From USCg-Taylor sp050740455 (GTDB lineage Bacteria; Pseudomonadota; Gammaproteobacteria; JACCXJ01), in assembly GCA_050740455.1 (NCBI GenBank), contig JBOIDF010000007.1, positions 1 through 64,000 of the forward strand: 64,000 nucleotides of DNA, read 5' to 3'. The first letter of the stretch is position 1. Every line of letters starts with the position of its first letter. Shown piece after piece: positions 53,103 to 60,422 of the stretch. A program made the translations under genes and the position numbers. The notes below the pieces were generated by a model. It searched no databases, was not told where the DNA came from, and worked only from the letters and a program-made list of their open reading frames with translations.

Positions 53103-54335
53103 TTAACTCCCTCTCCCGCCGGGAGAGGGTTGGGGTGAGGGGATCTGCGACGCTTCGGCTTGGTAATAGCGCATCAAAATCGCCGCGACCTCGGGGCGTG
53201 CGAACTCCTGCGGTAGGGCTTGTCCCGCCGCCAGCATCTCCCGCACCTTGGTCCCGGAGAGCTGCACGAAGTCCGCTTCGGTGTGGTCAGGGGCATCGCG
53301 CATCATGACCACGCGCTTCAGTTTCCTGGAATAGGCGGTATTATCGGCGCCGAAGATCTTGATCCGCAGGGCATCCGGAGGAACTTCATCGTCGAAGATC
53401 TTTTGCGCGTCGAAGGGCCCGTAGAACTTGCCGACACCGGCGTGATCGCGTCCGACAATAAGGTGCGAGCAGCCGGCGTTCTGGCGGAAGATTGCGTGCA
53501 GCACGGCTTCGCGCGGCCCCGCATAAAGCATATCGAAACCGTAGCCCGTAACCATGACGCTGTTCGCCGGGAAGTACAACTCCACCATCTTGCGTATAGC
53601 GGCATCGCGCACGGGGGCCGGGATGTCGCCGTCCTTCAGCTTCCCGAGCAGCATGTGGATGAGCACACCGTCGGCCGCCACGGCTTCCCGCGCCATCTTG
53701 CATAATTCCTCATGGGCGCGATGCATCGGATTGCGGGTCTGGAACGCCACCACGGTCTCCCAGCCATGTTCCCGGATCTCGTTGCGGATCTCGATCGCGG
53801 TACGGAAGGTATCGGGAAAATCGGTCTGAAAATAACTGAAATTCAGCACCTCGATGGGGCCCGAGACGGCAAATCGGCCGAGCGCGCCGAACGTGGCAGC
53901 GCCGGGATGCGAGGGATCCACGGTCCGGAATACTTTCTCGCAGATAAGCCGCTGTTGCTCCGGAGTGAGCTCCTCGATGGCGGCGACCTCTTGGATCGCG
54001 AGGACCGGATGGCCGTCGACATTGGGGTCGCGCAGGGCAATGCGCCGCGCGCCTTCGATGGGGCTCACGTCCCGGGTGAGATTCAGACAGGGTACCGGCC
54101 AAAACAATCCCGCGACTGTGTGCATGCGTTCCGCGACGCTCATCGCGTCGGCTGCGTTCATGTAGCCCGCCAAGGGCGTAAAGTAACCCGCTCCGAGCAT
54201 GACGGCGTTGGCGGCGGCCGCCGAGCTCAAGAGCAGCGACGGCATGCGTTCGGCCTCGCCTTGCAGCCTGTGACGGCGCGCTACATCGTACACGAACAAC
54301 GGCGTCAGGGCTTCAGAGCCATGGGGTCTTATCAT
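53103..54335 (-). CDS. sat: Sulfate adenylyltransferase (ATP sulfurylase), single-chain type
   Basis: The 410-residue protein has LLLSSAAAANAVMLGAGYFT, FQTRNPMHRAHEELCKMARE with HxxH, GRDHAGVGKFYGPFDAQKIF and LSGTKVREMLAAGQALP, hallmarks of homo-oligomeric ATP sulfurylase. It can make APS for assimilation or, in the reverse direction, ATP from APS in sulfur oxidisers. The ATG at 54335 is fixed by GGGAG; upstream open frame belongs to the NUDIX gene region. The last 13 codons (IPSPQPSPGGRGS) come from an intergenic repeat, an unusual tail. The gene overlaps the NUDIX gene by 23 bp. Confidence 0.95.
   Translation of the reverse strand: MIRPHGSEALTPLFVYDVARRHRLQGEAERMPSLLLSSAAAANAVMLGAGYFTPLAGYMNAADAMSVAERMHTVAGLFWPVPCLNLTRDVSPIEGARRIALRDPNVDGHPVLAIQEVAAIEELTPEQQRLICEKVFRTVDPSHPGAATFGALGRFAVSGPIEVLNFSYFQTDFPDTFRTAIEIRNEIREHGWETVVAFQTRNPMHRAHEELCKMAREAVAADGVLIHMLLGKLKDGDIPAPVRDAAIRKMVELYFPANSVMVTGYGFDMLYAGPREAVLHAIFRQNAGCSHLIVGRDHAGVGKFYGPFDAQKIFDDEVPPDALRIKIFGADNTAYSRKLKRVVMMRDAPDHTEADFVQLSGTKVREMLAAGQALPQEFARPEVAAILMRYYQAEASQIPSPQPSPGGRGS
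53109..53129. repeat. GGGAGAGGG palindrome at the sat stop
   Basis: CCCTCTCCC (53109-53117) and GGGAGAGGG (53121-53129) form a 9-bp stem with 3-nt loop, followed by TTGGGGTGAGGGG. This common intergenic repeat encodes the last residues of sat and may act as terminator for sat or rho, although no T-run follows on either strand. Confidence 0.7.
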
Positions 54336-54960
54336 CGTGATCTCCCGAAGGTGTAGGGGTAGGAATGCGGTCGAGCGTGATGAATGCTGCTGGAGCCGGG
54401 CGGCGCTGCACGAACGTAGCCTCGGCCCCGTGTTTGACGATGTCGCCCAGGTGAAATCTGAAAACGCCGCTGCGCCGGTCTTGATAATAGAAACGAAGCG
54501 TGTGCAAAATGGTGGGGAAAGCCAGCCGATCCCACGGCACGCCGGGCTCATCGAAGAGATCAACCTCAAGGCTTTCGTTCCCCGGCGAAAAGTCCAGATC
54601 GAGCATGCGCGCGCGGAACATCATGTAGACCTGGTTGACGTGGGGGAGATTGAAAAGCGCGAACAGACCGAGTACCTCCACCCGCGCGTTGGCTTCTTCG
54701 TGCGTCTCCCGGATCGCGGCTTCGAGAGAAGTCTCGTCATTTTCCATAAAGCCCGCCGGCAGCGTCCAAAGCCCATAGCGGGGTTCGATGGCGCGCCGGC
54801 AGAGCAACACCTGATTTCCCCATTCAACGATACATCCCGCGACCACCTTGGGATTCTGGTAATGAATACTACCGCAGGCTTCACACATATAGCGTGGCCG
54901 ATTATCACCGAGCGGGATCTTGCGCGTGAGGACGGTGCCGCAGTTGCTGCAGTACTTCAT
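54313..54960 (-). CDS. NUDIX hydrolase with N-terminal zinc ribbon
   Basis: The 215-residue protein begins MKYCSNCGTVLTRKIPLGDN with paired cysteines (CSNC, CEAC) and has the NUDIX box GFMENDETSLEAAIRETHEE followed by ANARV; the usual Gly after EE is replaced by Ala-Asn. Zinc-ribbon NUDIX proteins include NADH pyrophosphatase-like and ADP-ribose pyrophosphatase-like members. It starts at an ATG. It overlaps the sat start by 23 bp, so translation of sat may be coupled to it. Substrate not determined. Confidence 0.85.
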   Translation of the reverse strand: MKYCSNCGTVLTRKIPLGDNRPRYMCEACGSIHYQNPKVVAGCIVEWGNQVLLCRRAIEPRYGLWTLPAGFMENDETSLEAAIRETHEEANARVEVLGLFALFNLPHVNQVYMMFRARMLDLDFSPGNESLEVDLFDEPGVPWDRLAFPTILHTLRFYYQDRRSGVFRFHLGDIVKHGAEATFVQRRPAPAAFITLDRIPTPTPSGDHDDKTPWL

Positions 54961-55001
54961 GGGGGTGGTGAGCGGGATTGTTGCATAGCGATGTCGATCG
55001 A

Positions 55002-55625
55002 TTACAGCAGCGGTTGCAAGCTTGGCCAGATGTTATCGAGCATCAAGGCCTGAGCCTCGCGCTTGGGATGTATTCCATCTTCTTGCATGAACCGCAAATT
55101 TTCGGCGAACCCCTGCAGTATAAAGGGGGTCGACGGCAATGCGTACTCCTTGGCGAGATCCTCGTACACAGCGCGGAACCGCTGGGTAAATGCCCGGCCG
55201 TAGTTCTCCGGCAGGCGCATCGGTATCAACAATACTTTGGCATCGTGCGCGCGCGATGTTTCAATGATCGCAGCCAGGTTTTCCCGCAGATGCTCAAGCG
55301 CTAATCCGCGCAGGCCGTCGTTGGCGCCGAGCTCGATGATGACGATGGCGGGAGTATGTTGCGTTAAGAGGTTCTCGATCCGGGTCAATGCGCCGCCCGT
55401 GGTCTCGCCGCTGATACTGGCGTTCACTACCCGGTAGGAGTGACCCGCTGCCGTTATGCGTTGCTGCAACTTCGCAACCCAACCCTGGTCAACGTCGATA
55501 CCATAAGCGGCGCTTAAACTGTCACCCACGACGAGAATCGCAGGCGCCTGTGCGGGGGCTGCCATGGCCCACAGATACAGCGCAGCCAAAGCCAACCACG
55601 GTGCACTATTGAACAACATCATCAT
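55002..55625 (-). CDS. tesA: Periplasmic lysophospholipase/thioesterase I (SGNH hydrolase)
   Basis: The 207-residue protein has a signal peptide (LALAALYLWAMAAPAQA) and the SGNH blocks ILVVGDSLSAAYG (Ser), ASISGETTGG (Gly), ELGANDGLRG (Asn) and DGIHPKREAQ (Asp/His). The length equals E. coli TesA precursor. It cleaves thioesters and lysophospholipids in the periplasm. Three ATG codons stand in a row at 55625-55617; any may be used. It is divergent from ybbA and the 5' ends overlap by about 17 bp. Confidence 0.92.
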   Translation of the reverse strand: MMMLFNSAPWLALAALYLWAMAAPAQAPAILVVGDSLSAAYGIDVDQGWVAKLQQRITAAGHSYRVVNASISGETTGGALTRIENLLTQHTPAIVIIELGANDGLRGLALEHLRENLAAIIETSRAHDAKVLLIPMRLPENYGRAFTQRFRAVYEDLAKEYALPSTPFILQGFAENLRFMQEDGIHPKREAQALMLDNIWPSLQPLL

Positions 55626-56286
55626 TCAGGCCGAAGGTCTGTCAAAACAGATCGCGAGCCCCGAAGGGCTTCTTACGATACTCGATGATATCAGTTTTTC
55701 CATGCGGCGTTCCGAGACCCTGGCGGTGGTCGGCGCTTCGGGGTCCGGCAAATCGACGCTGCTCGGCTTGCTTGCGGGCCTCGACACACCGACCGAAGGG
55801 CGTGTCGTGCTCGACGGCACCGACCTCAACACCCTGGACGAAGACGGCCGCTCGCGCTGGCGCGCGCATCGCGTGGGGTTCGTCTTTCAAGCGTTTCATT
55901 TGCTGCCGAGCCTCACGGCCTTGGAGAATGTGATGTTGCCGCTCGAGCTCGCCCTTCAGCGGGATCCCGCCGGCGCCGCGCGCTCGGCGCTCGATCGCGT
56001 TGGACTTGGCCAACGCTTGGGACATTACCCGCACCAGCTGTCGGGGGGCGAACAGCAGCGGGTCGCGATCGCACGCGCCTTCGCACCGCAGCCGCGCATT
56101 CTTTTCGCCGATGAGCCTACGGGGAATCTCGACCGCAAGACTGGCGGGGCGGTCGGAAATCTCCTCTTCGCGCTCCGCGAGGAGGCTGGGACGACCCTGG
56201 TTCTGGTGACTCATGAAGAGACGCTCGCGGACCATTGCGAACAGCGCTTAACCCTCGATATGGGCCGGCTGAGCGCTTGTGAATAA
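55609..56286 (+). CDS. ybbA: ABC transporter ATP-binding subunit YbbA
   Basis: The 225-residue ATPase has VVGASGSGKSTLLGLLAG (Walker A), FVFQAFHLLP (Q loop), HQLSGGEQQRVAIARAF (signature), ILFADEPTGNLD (Walker B) and LVTHEE (H loop), as in LolD/MacB-type ATPases. A TTG at 55609 gives the family-like start NNIIIQAEGLSKQ; an upstream start at 55564 would extend into tesA. Paired with ybbP, it forms a MacB-like complex of unknown substrate. The stop TAA lies in the terminal repeat of the following element. Confidence 0.9.
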   Translation: MNNIIIQAEGLSKQIASPEGLLTILDDISFSMRRSETLAVVGASGSGKSTLLGLLAGLDTPTEGRVVLDGTDLNTLDEDGRSRWRAHRVGFVFQAFHLLPSLTALENVMLPLELALQRDPAGAARSALDRVGLGQRLGHYPHQLSGGEQQRVAIARAFAPQPRILFADEPTGNLDRKTGGAVGNLLFALREEAGTTLVLVTHEETLADHCEQRLTLDMGRLSACE

Positions 56287-56413
56287 ATCTACTGCGCAAC
56301 CCGCCCGCATCGTTGCGCGGTGCTCGGAATCCTCATGTATTTCTGCATACACTGCGGTTCCTGCGCGCCGTGCGCCTCGCGGGCGGACTTGCTCGCGACG
56401 ATTTCTTCACAAG
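56276..56413. mobile_element. TIR element of 138 bp between ybbA and ybbP
   Basis: CTTGTGAATAAATC (56276-56289) is matched in inverse at 56400-56413 with one mismatch. The inner sequence resembles the 48385 element in composition (CTACTGCGCA..., TTGCTCGCGACG) though it is clearly diverged. The ybbA stop TAA (56284-56286) lies inside its left end. The ybbP ribosome-binding GGAGG follows shortly after the right end. Confidence 0.7.
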
Positions 56414-56442
56414 CTCTCGTGAGAGCCGAGGAGGTATAGGGC

Positions 56443-58926
56443 ATGTTCAGGACCGCCTGGCGGCAATTCAAGCGCGATACCCGCTCGGGGGAGCTGCGTT
56501 TGGCAACGCTCGCGTTATGCCTCGCCGTGGGCAGCGTGACGACGGTGGGATTTTTTATCGACCGCGTGCGGCTGGCGATCGAAATCCAGGCCAGCGCGCT
56601 CTTGGCCGCGGACCTCGCGGTCGAATCCCCCTATCCCCTGCCGGTCGCGGTCGGCCAGCGAGCGGCTGAAATTGGCCTCGCTACCAGTCACACCGTCGTG
56701 TTCCGTAGCGTCGTGGCGAAGGGAGACAAAATGAAGCTGGTCGAAGTCAAGGCCGTCGATGCCGACTATCCCTTGCGCGGCCGGATCGAGACCGCCCTCG
56801 ATCCCTTCGGTTCCGCATCGCACGCCGAGAGCGGACCGGACGCGGGGAGCGCGTGGGTAGAGGGTCCGTTGCTGCCGCTCCTCGGTCTCAAGCTCGGCGA
56901 CACCCTCGTGATTGGAAAATCCGAGCTTGCCGTCGCCGCCATCCTCACGCTCGAGCCGGACCGCGGCGGCCGGCTTTTCAATATCGCTCCGCGGCTCATG
57001 ATGCATCTCGACGACGTGGCGGGGACGGGGCTTGTCTCGGCCGGCAGCCGCGTCACCTACAGGTTATTGGTCGCCGGTGACAAACAGAAACTACGGGCCT
57101 GGCGCGACTGGGCCGAACCTCTGCTCGGCGAGCGCGGCCGCTTCATCGCGGTGCGCGATGCCCGCAGAGAGCTGCGCTCCACCTTGGAGCGTTCCGAGCA
57201 GCTCCTGAGCCTTGCCGCGCTCACGAGCGTCATCCTCGCCGGGGTGGCGATCGCGATGTCGGCGCGCCGCTTCGCCGCAAGGCATCTCGACGGCGCCGCG
57301 GTGATGCGCTGCCTCGGGGCCACCCAAGGCTTGGTGCTGCGGGTCTTCGCCGTCGAGCTCGGGATCCTGGGCATTCTGGCGAGTCTCGCGGGCGGCGCTT
57401 TCGGCTATGCCGCCCAAGCGCTGCTCGCCGAGGTCCTGTCATTCTTCGCCCCGGGGCCGCTGCCTCTACCCTCGCTCTGGCCGCTGGTCTCGGCGGGGCT
57501 CACGGGCCTCATCGCGCTCCTCGGGTTTGCCCTGCCACCGCTTATCGCGCTCAAGGACGTACCGCCGGGGCGAGTGCTGCGGCGCGATCTCGGGCGTCTG
57601 AGAGCGCCGGGCGCCGGGGTTTACTGCGCGGCGACGCTCGCGGTGGCCGCGCTCGCGCCTTGGCAGGCGGGCAGCGTGACGCTAACCTTGTATGTCTTAG
57701 GAGGCGCGCTCGGAACCGTCGCCGTGCTGGCGGGCGCGGCGTGGTTGATGGTCCGCGCTCTAGCGCGGCTGCGTACCCGGGTCGGCATCGCCTGGCGCTT
57801 TGGGCTCGCGAATATCACTCGCCGCGCGGGGGGCAGCGTGGTCCAGATCGTCGCCATCGGGCTTGGGATCATGGTGATGCTGCTCCTCTCCCTGGTGCAG
57901 TCAGACCTGGTTGCGGATTGGCGCGCCAGCCTCAAACCCCAAGCGCCCAACCACTTCATCGTTAACATTCAACCGCATGAGCTCGACGCGTTCAAAGACT
58001 TCCTCAAAACCAAGGGACAGGTTGAACCCGCGCTCTATCCGATGGTGCGCGGGAGGCTCGCCGCCATCAACGGCCGGCCGGTGAAAGCGCGCGACTACCG
58101 CGATCCGAACGTGCGCCGGCTCGCGCAGCGGGATTTCAATCTTTCTTGGGCCGCGGTTCCCAAAGCCGACAACCGCATCGTCGCCGGCCGCTGGTGGGAG
58201 GCGCATGCCGCGGCGATCGACCAGTTCTCGGTGGAGGCTGGGATCGCGGAAGATCTCGGGATCCGCCTCGGGGACCGGCTGACCTATCAGATCGCCGATC
58301 AACGGGTCAGCGCCAGGGTGAGCAACCTGCGTACCGTGGACTGGGAGTCGTTCACGGCCAATTTTTTTGTGGTCGCGCCCCCGGGGTTGCTCGATCGACT
58401 CCCCGCCACCTACATGACCAGCTTCTATCTGCCGCCGGGTGAGAAGCTCTTGCTGCACCTCATCGTCGAACGCTTCCCCGGCGTTACGGTCATCGACGTC
58501 GCCGCGCTCATGGACAATGTGCGCGGGATTATCGACCGCGCTAGCCTGTCGATGCAATCAGTATTTATATTCACGGTGATTGCAGCCACCCTGGTCCTCA
58601 TCACCACCATTCAATCGACCCACGATGAGCGCCGGGCCGAGAGCGCGCTACTGAAAACCCTCGGCGCGAGCAGCCTAAGGATCGTGCAGGGGCTCACGGC
58701 CGAATTTCTCGCCTTGGGCCTGGTGGCGGGGCTGCTCGGCGCCGCCGCCGCCACGCTGGTCGCCTATGTTTTGGCCGTCGCCGTATTCGATTTCGATTAC
58801 CGCTTCAACCCTTGGCTCGTGCCGATCGGCCTCTTTGTGGGCGGGATATCTGTCGCCCTCGTGGGCGTCCTGGCCACGCGATCTTCGCTGCGCGATCCGC
58901 CCATCGCGACCTTGAGGAAGTCTTAG
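56443..58926 (+). CDS. ybbP: ABC transporter permease YbbP (FtsX-like)
   Basis: The 827-residue membrane protein has an N-terminal helix, a periplasmic MacB-type domain, a cluster of helices around residues 255-345, further helices near 395-430 and 470-490, a second periplasmic region and C-terminal helices including HDERRAESALLKTLGASSLR, a conserved FtsX cytoplasmic turn. E. coli YbbP has about 804 residues. The ATG at 56443 follows GAGGAGG. Together with YbbA it forms a predicted exporter or mechanotransmission complex next to tesA. Confidence 0.92.
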   Translation: MFRTAWRQFKRDTRSGELRLATLALCLAVGSVTTVGFFIDRVRLAIEIQASALLAADLAVESPYPLPVAVGQRAAEIGLATSHTVVFRSVVAKGDKMKLVEVKAVDADYPLRGRIETALDPFGSASHAESGPDAGSAWVEGPLLPLLGLKLGDTLVIGKSELAVAAILTLEPDRGGRLFNIAPRLMMHLDDVAGTGLVSAGSRVTYRLLVAGDKQKLRAWRDWAEPLLGERGRFIAVRDARRELRSTLERSEQLLSLAALTSVILAGVAIAMSARRFAARHLDGAAVMRCLGATQGLVLRVFAVELGILGILASLAGGAFGYAAQALLAEVLSFFAPGPLPLPSLWPLVSAGLTGLIALLGFALPPLIALKDVPPGRVLRRDLGRLRAPGAGVYCAATLAVAALAPWQAGSVTLTLYVLGGALGTVAVLAGAAWLMVRALARLRTRVGIAWRFGLANITRRAGGSVVQIVAIGLGIMVMLLLSLVQSDLVADWRASLKPQAPNHFIVNIQPHELDAFKDFLKTKGQVEPALYPMVRGRLAAINGRPVKARDYRDPNVRRLAQRDFNLSWAAVPKADNRIVAGRWWEAHAAAIDQFSVEAGIAEDLGIRLGDRLTYQIADQRVSARVSNLRTVDWESFTANFFVVAPPGLLDRLPATYMTSFYLPPGEKLLLHLIVERFPGVTVIDVAALMDNVRGIIDRASLSMQSVFIFTVIAATLVLITTIQSTHDERRAESALLKTLGASSLRIVQGLTAEFLALGLVAGLLGAAAATLVAYVLAVAVFDFDYRFNPWLVPIGLFVGGISVALVGVLATRSSLRDPPIATLRKS

Positions 58927-59319
58927 CCGCGTGTCGGGCAAAACCGCGACGATAGCGGATCGGTCGTGGTTCGTCGGTAATTGATCCCACTCATCAAGAT
59001 CCACTACCGCAAGGTTGATCTCAGGGACAGGCCCAAAATGGCTAGCGGCCAATGGCAACCGCAAGTAAAGCTTCGGTGTACAACTTCGCCTACAAGGAGT
59101 ACGTCGTTGCGTGATGGATCGCCGAACGTTACGGAGAGGCGGCATTCTCGCGCGAGACCGCCGAGCACCTCCGTTTTCTGGTCCATGGTGCGGGCCGTCC
59201 CGCCAGACCATCCCATTGGACGTGTTCGAGCTTGCATAGGACCACTCTCCACATTCCGGTACTGCCTCTTCACGGAAGAAGCGCTAGACTTCATCATCAA
59301 CTACGACATCAAATATCGC
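58927..59319. pseudogene. Decayed coding remnants upstream of a toxin-antitoxin-like array
   Basis: The 393-bp stretch contains broken frames such as YNFAYKEYVV (near 59079-59110) and FTEEALDFIINYDIKYRMGR (59272-59330), which read like internal and C-terminal ends of one or two lost proteins. The last of these runs into the next gene in frame. The family is not identified. No promoter or terminator is obvious. Confidence 0.4.
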
Positions 59320-59589
59320 ATGGGCCGCGACGCGGAGGTGCGTCATGAACTTCGGTTTTCAACGCATGCGCGGCAAGAAATAGCCCGACGGCGCATTTCG
59401 CGTGATATCGTGGAAGGTGTGCTGGCGGCTCCAGCGCAGAAAGTATCTGGACACGCTGGCATTCTTTGTTATCAAAGCGTCGTGGAGATCGACCGGAAAC
59501 CTTACCTGGTGCGTGTCATGGTGAACGAGACGGCCTCTCCGCCCACGGTGGTAACGGCCTACCGGACGAAATACTGGAGGACAACATGA
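59320..59589 (+). CDS. DUF4258-like small protein, toxin candidate
   Basis: The 89-residue protein has ELRFSTHARQEIARRRISRD, the S-x-H-A-x-x-E/R-M/I-x-x-R pattern of DUF4258, followed by a beta-rich part KPYLVRVMVNE and ending VTAYRTKYWRTT. DUF4258 proteins are small BECR-fold-like ribonucleases often paired with DUF2283. The start is uncertain: an ATG at 59320 (MGRDAE) and a GTG at 59338 are available, and the frame continues upstream into a relic. Its stop overlaps the next ATG (ATGA), so the pair is translationally coupled. Confidence 0.75.
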   Translation: MGRDAEVRHELRFSTHARQEIARRRISRDIVEGVLAAPAQKVSGHAGILCYQSVVEIDRKPYLVRVMVNETASPPTVVTAYRTKYWRTT

Positions 59590-59783
59590 AAGTGACCTAC
59601 GACCCTGCAGTGGACGTGCTCCGGATTGTTTTCCGCGACGTGGCTATCGAAGAAAGCGATGAGGACAAACCCGGCGTGATCCTCGACTACGACAAGGAGG
59701 GCAATATAGTCGGACTGGAAGTGCTGAACGCTTCCCAGCGCGTAGAGAACCCGCGCGGCGTCGACTACGCGGTGACGAGCTGA
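59586..59783 (+). CDS. DUF2283 small protein, antitoxin candidate (first pair)
   Basis: The 65-residue protein reads MKVTYDPAVDVLRIVFRDVA, with VILDYDKEGNIVGLEVLNAS, matching DUF2283 (YDxxxDxLYI...GNIVGIEIL). DUF2283 proteins accompany DUF4258 proteins as likely antitoxins. The ATG overlaps the stop of the upstream gene by 4 bp. The product is acidic in its first half, in line with binding a basic partner. Function is inferred from pairing. Confidence 0.82.
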   Translation: MKVTYDPAVDVLRIVFRDVAIEESDEDKPGVILDYDKEGNIVGLEVLNASQRVENPRGVDYAVTS

Positions 59784-59845
59784 GACCGCCGCCGATTTGA
59801 CGACATCAAGTACCGCATGGGCCGCGATACGGAGAGCGGGGAGAA

Positions 59846-60157
59846 ATGAAGATTCTGGAGGACTGCTTCGGAAACAAGGTGCGGCTTACGGGCGAACGGC
59901 TTGGCCACATTTTGGAGCATCCCGAAATGCAGGGGATGGAACAGGAAATCGAGCGGGTGATGCAAAAACCGCAGTTTGTTCGGCGGTTGCGCTCGGACGA
60001 AGCCGTGCGGTTGTTTTATGCGTTCTACGCTCAGACATTGGTGGGTGGCAAGTGGTTGTGTGTTGTGGTTAAGTACGTCACGAAAGATGCCTTTGTGATC
60101 ACCGCCTACCTGACCGACAAACCGAAAGCTGGAGAAAACCTGTGGCCGAGAAAGTGA
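59846..60157 (+). CDS. Small nuclease-like protein (BECR-type), toxin candidate of the second pair
   Basis: The 103-residue protein starts MKILEDCFGNKVRLTGERLG, followed by HILEHPEMQGMEQEIERVMQ and a beta-rich part GGKWLCVVVKYVTKDAFVIT ending AYLTDKPKAG. The His-Ile-x-x-His-Pro-Glu segment and final strands resemble PBECR/DUF4258-like RNases. The ATG overlaps the stop of a short upstream frame (ATGA). It overlaps the next gene by 16 bp. It is not close in sequence to the first toxin-like gene, so the pairs are related by design rather than recent copying. Confidence 0.78.
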   Translation: MKILEDCFGNKVRLTGERLGHILEHPEMQGMEQEIERVMQKPQFVRRLRSDEAVRLFYAFYAQTLVGGKWLCVVVKYVTKDAFVITAYLTDKPKAGENLWPRK

Positions 60158-60351
60158 AAGTGTGGTTCGACGCGGAAGCGGATTACCTCGAAGTCCAGTT
60201 CCGCGAGGGGGCGGGCTATATGAAGGAAACCGCCCACGATGCCGTGATGGAACGGGTCGATACGCAAGGTAATGTGCTCGGGTTCAGCATCCTTGGAGTG
60301 AGCCGGTTTAGGAAGGACAAACCATTGGAGGCGGAGCTGACTGCGACGTGA
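60142..60351 (+). CDS. DUF2283 small protein, antitoxin candidate (second pair)
   Basis: The 69-residue protein has VKVWFDAEADYLEVQFREGA then MERVDTQGNVLGFSILGVSR, the DUF2283 pattern. It overlaps the upstream nuclease-like gene by 16 bp, so the two are cotranslated. It is diverged from the first DUF2283 (59586), suggesting the two modules did not arise by simple tandem duplication. No transcription terminator is seen before the convergent patatin gene. Confidence 0.82.
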   Translation: MAEKVKVWFDAEADYLEVQFREGAGYMKETAHDAVMERVDTQGNVLGFSILGVSRFRKDKPLEAELTAT

Positions 60352-60422
60352 ACCGCCACCTCTCCCCCGAACGTTTGACCGGAACATGAGCTGCAAGCGA
60401 TGAGACTACGCGCAGCTCCGCG

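Larger units (their letters stand above)
59305..59834 (+). repeat. 33-bp imperfect direct repeat preceding both toxin-antitoxin-like pairs
   Basis: GACATCAAATATCGCATGGG (59305-59324) and 13 further bases recur at 59802-59834, with four differences. Three are synonymous third-base changes in the frame DIKYRMGRD and the fourth gives Ala or Thr before Glu. The second copy ends in a stop overlapping the next ATG. This suggests that both are remnants of the same C-terminal coding sequence. Confidence 0.8.
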
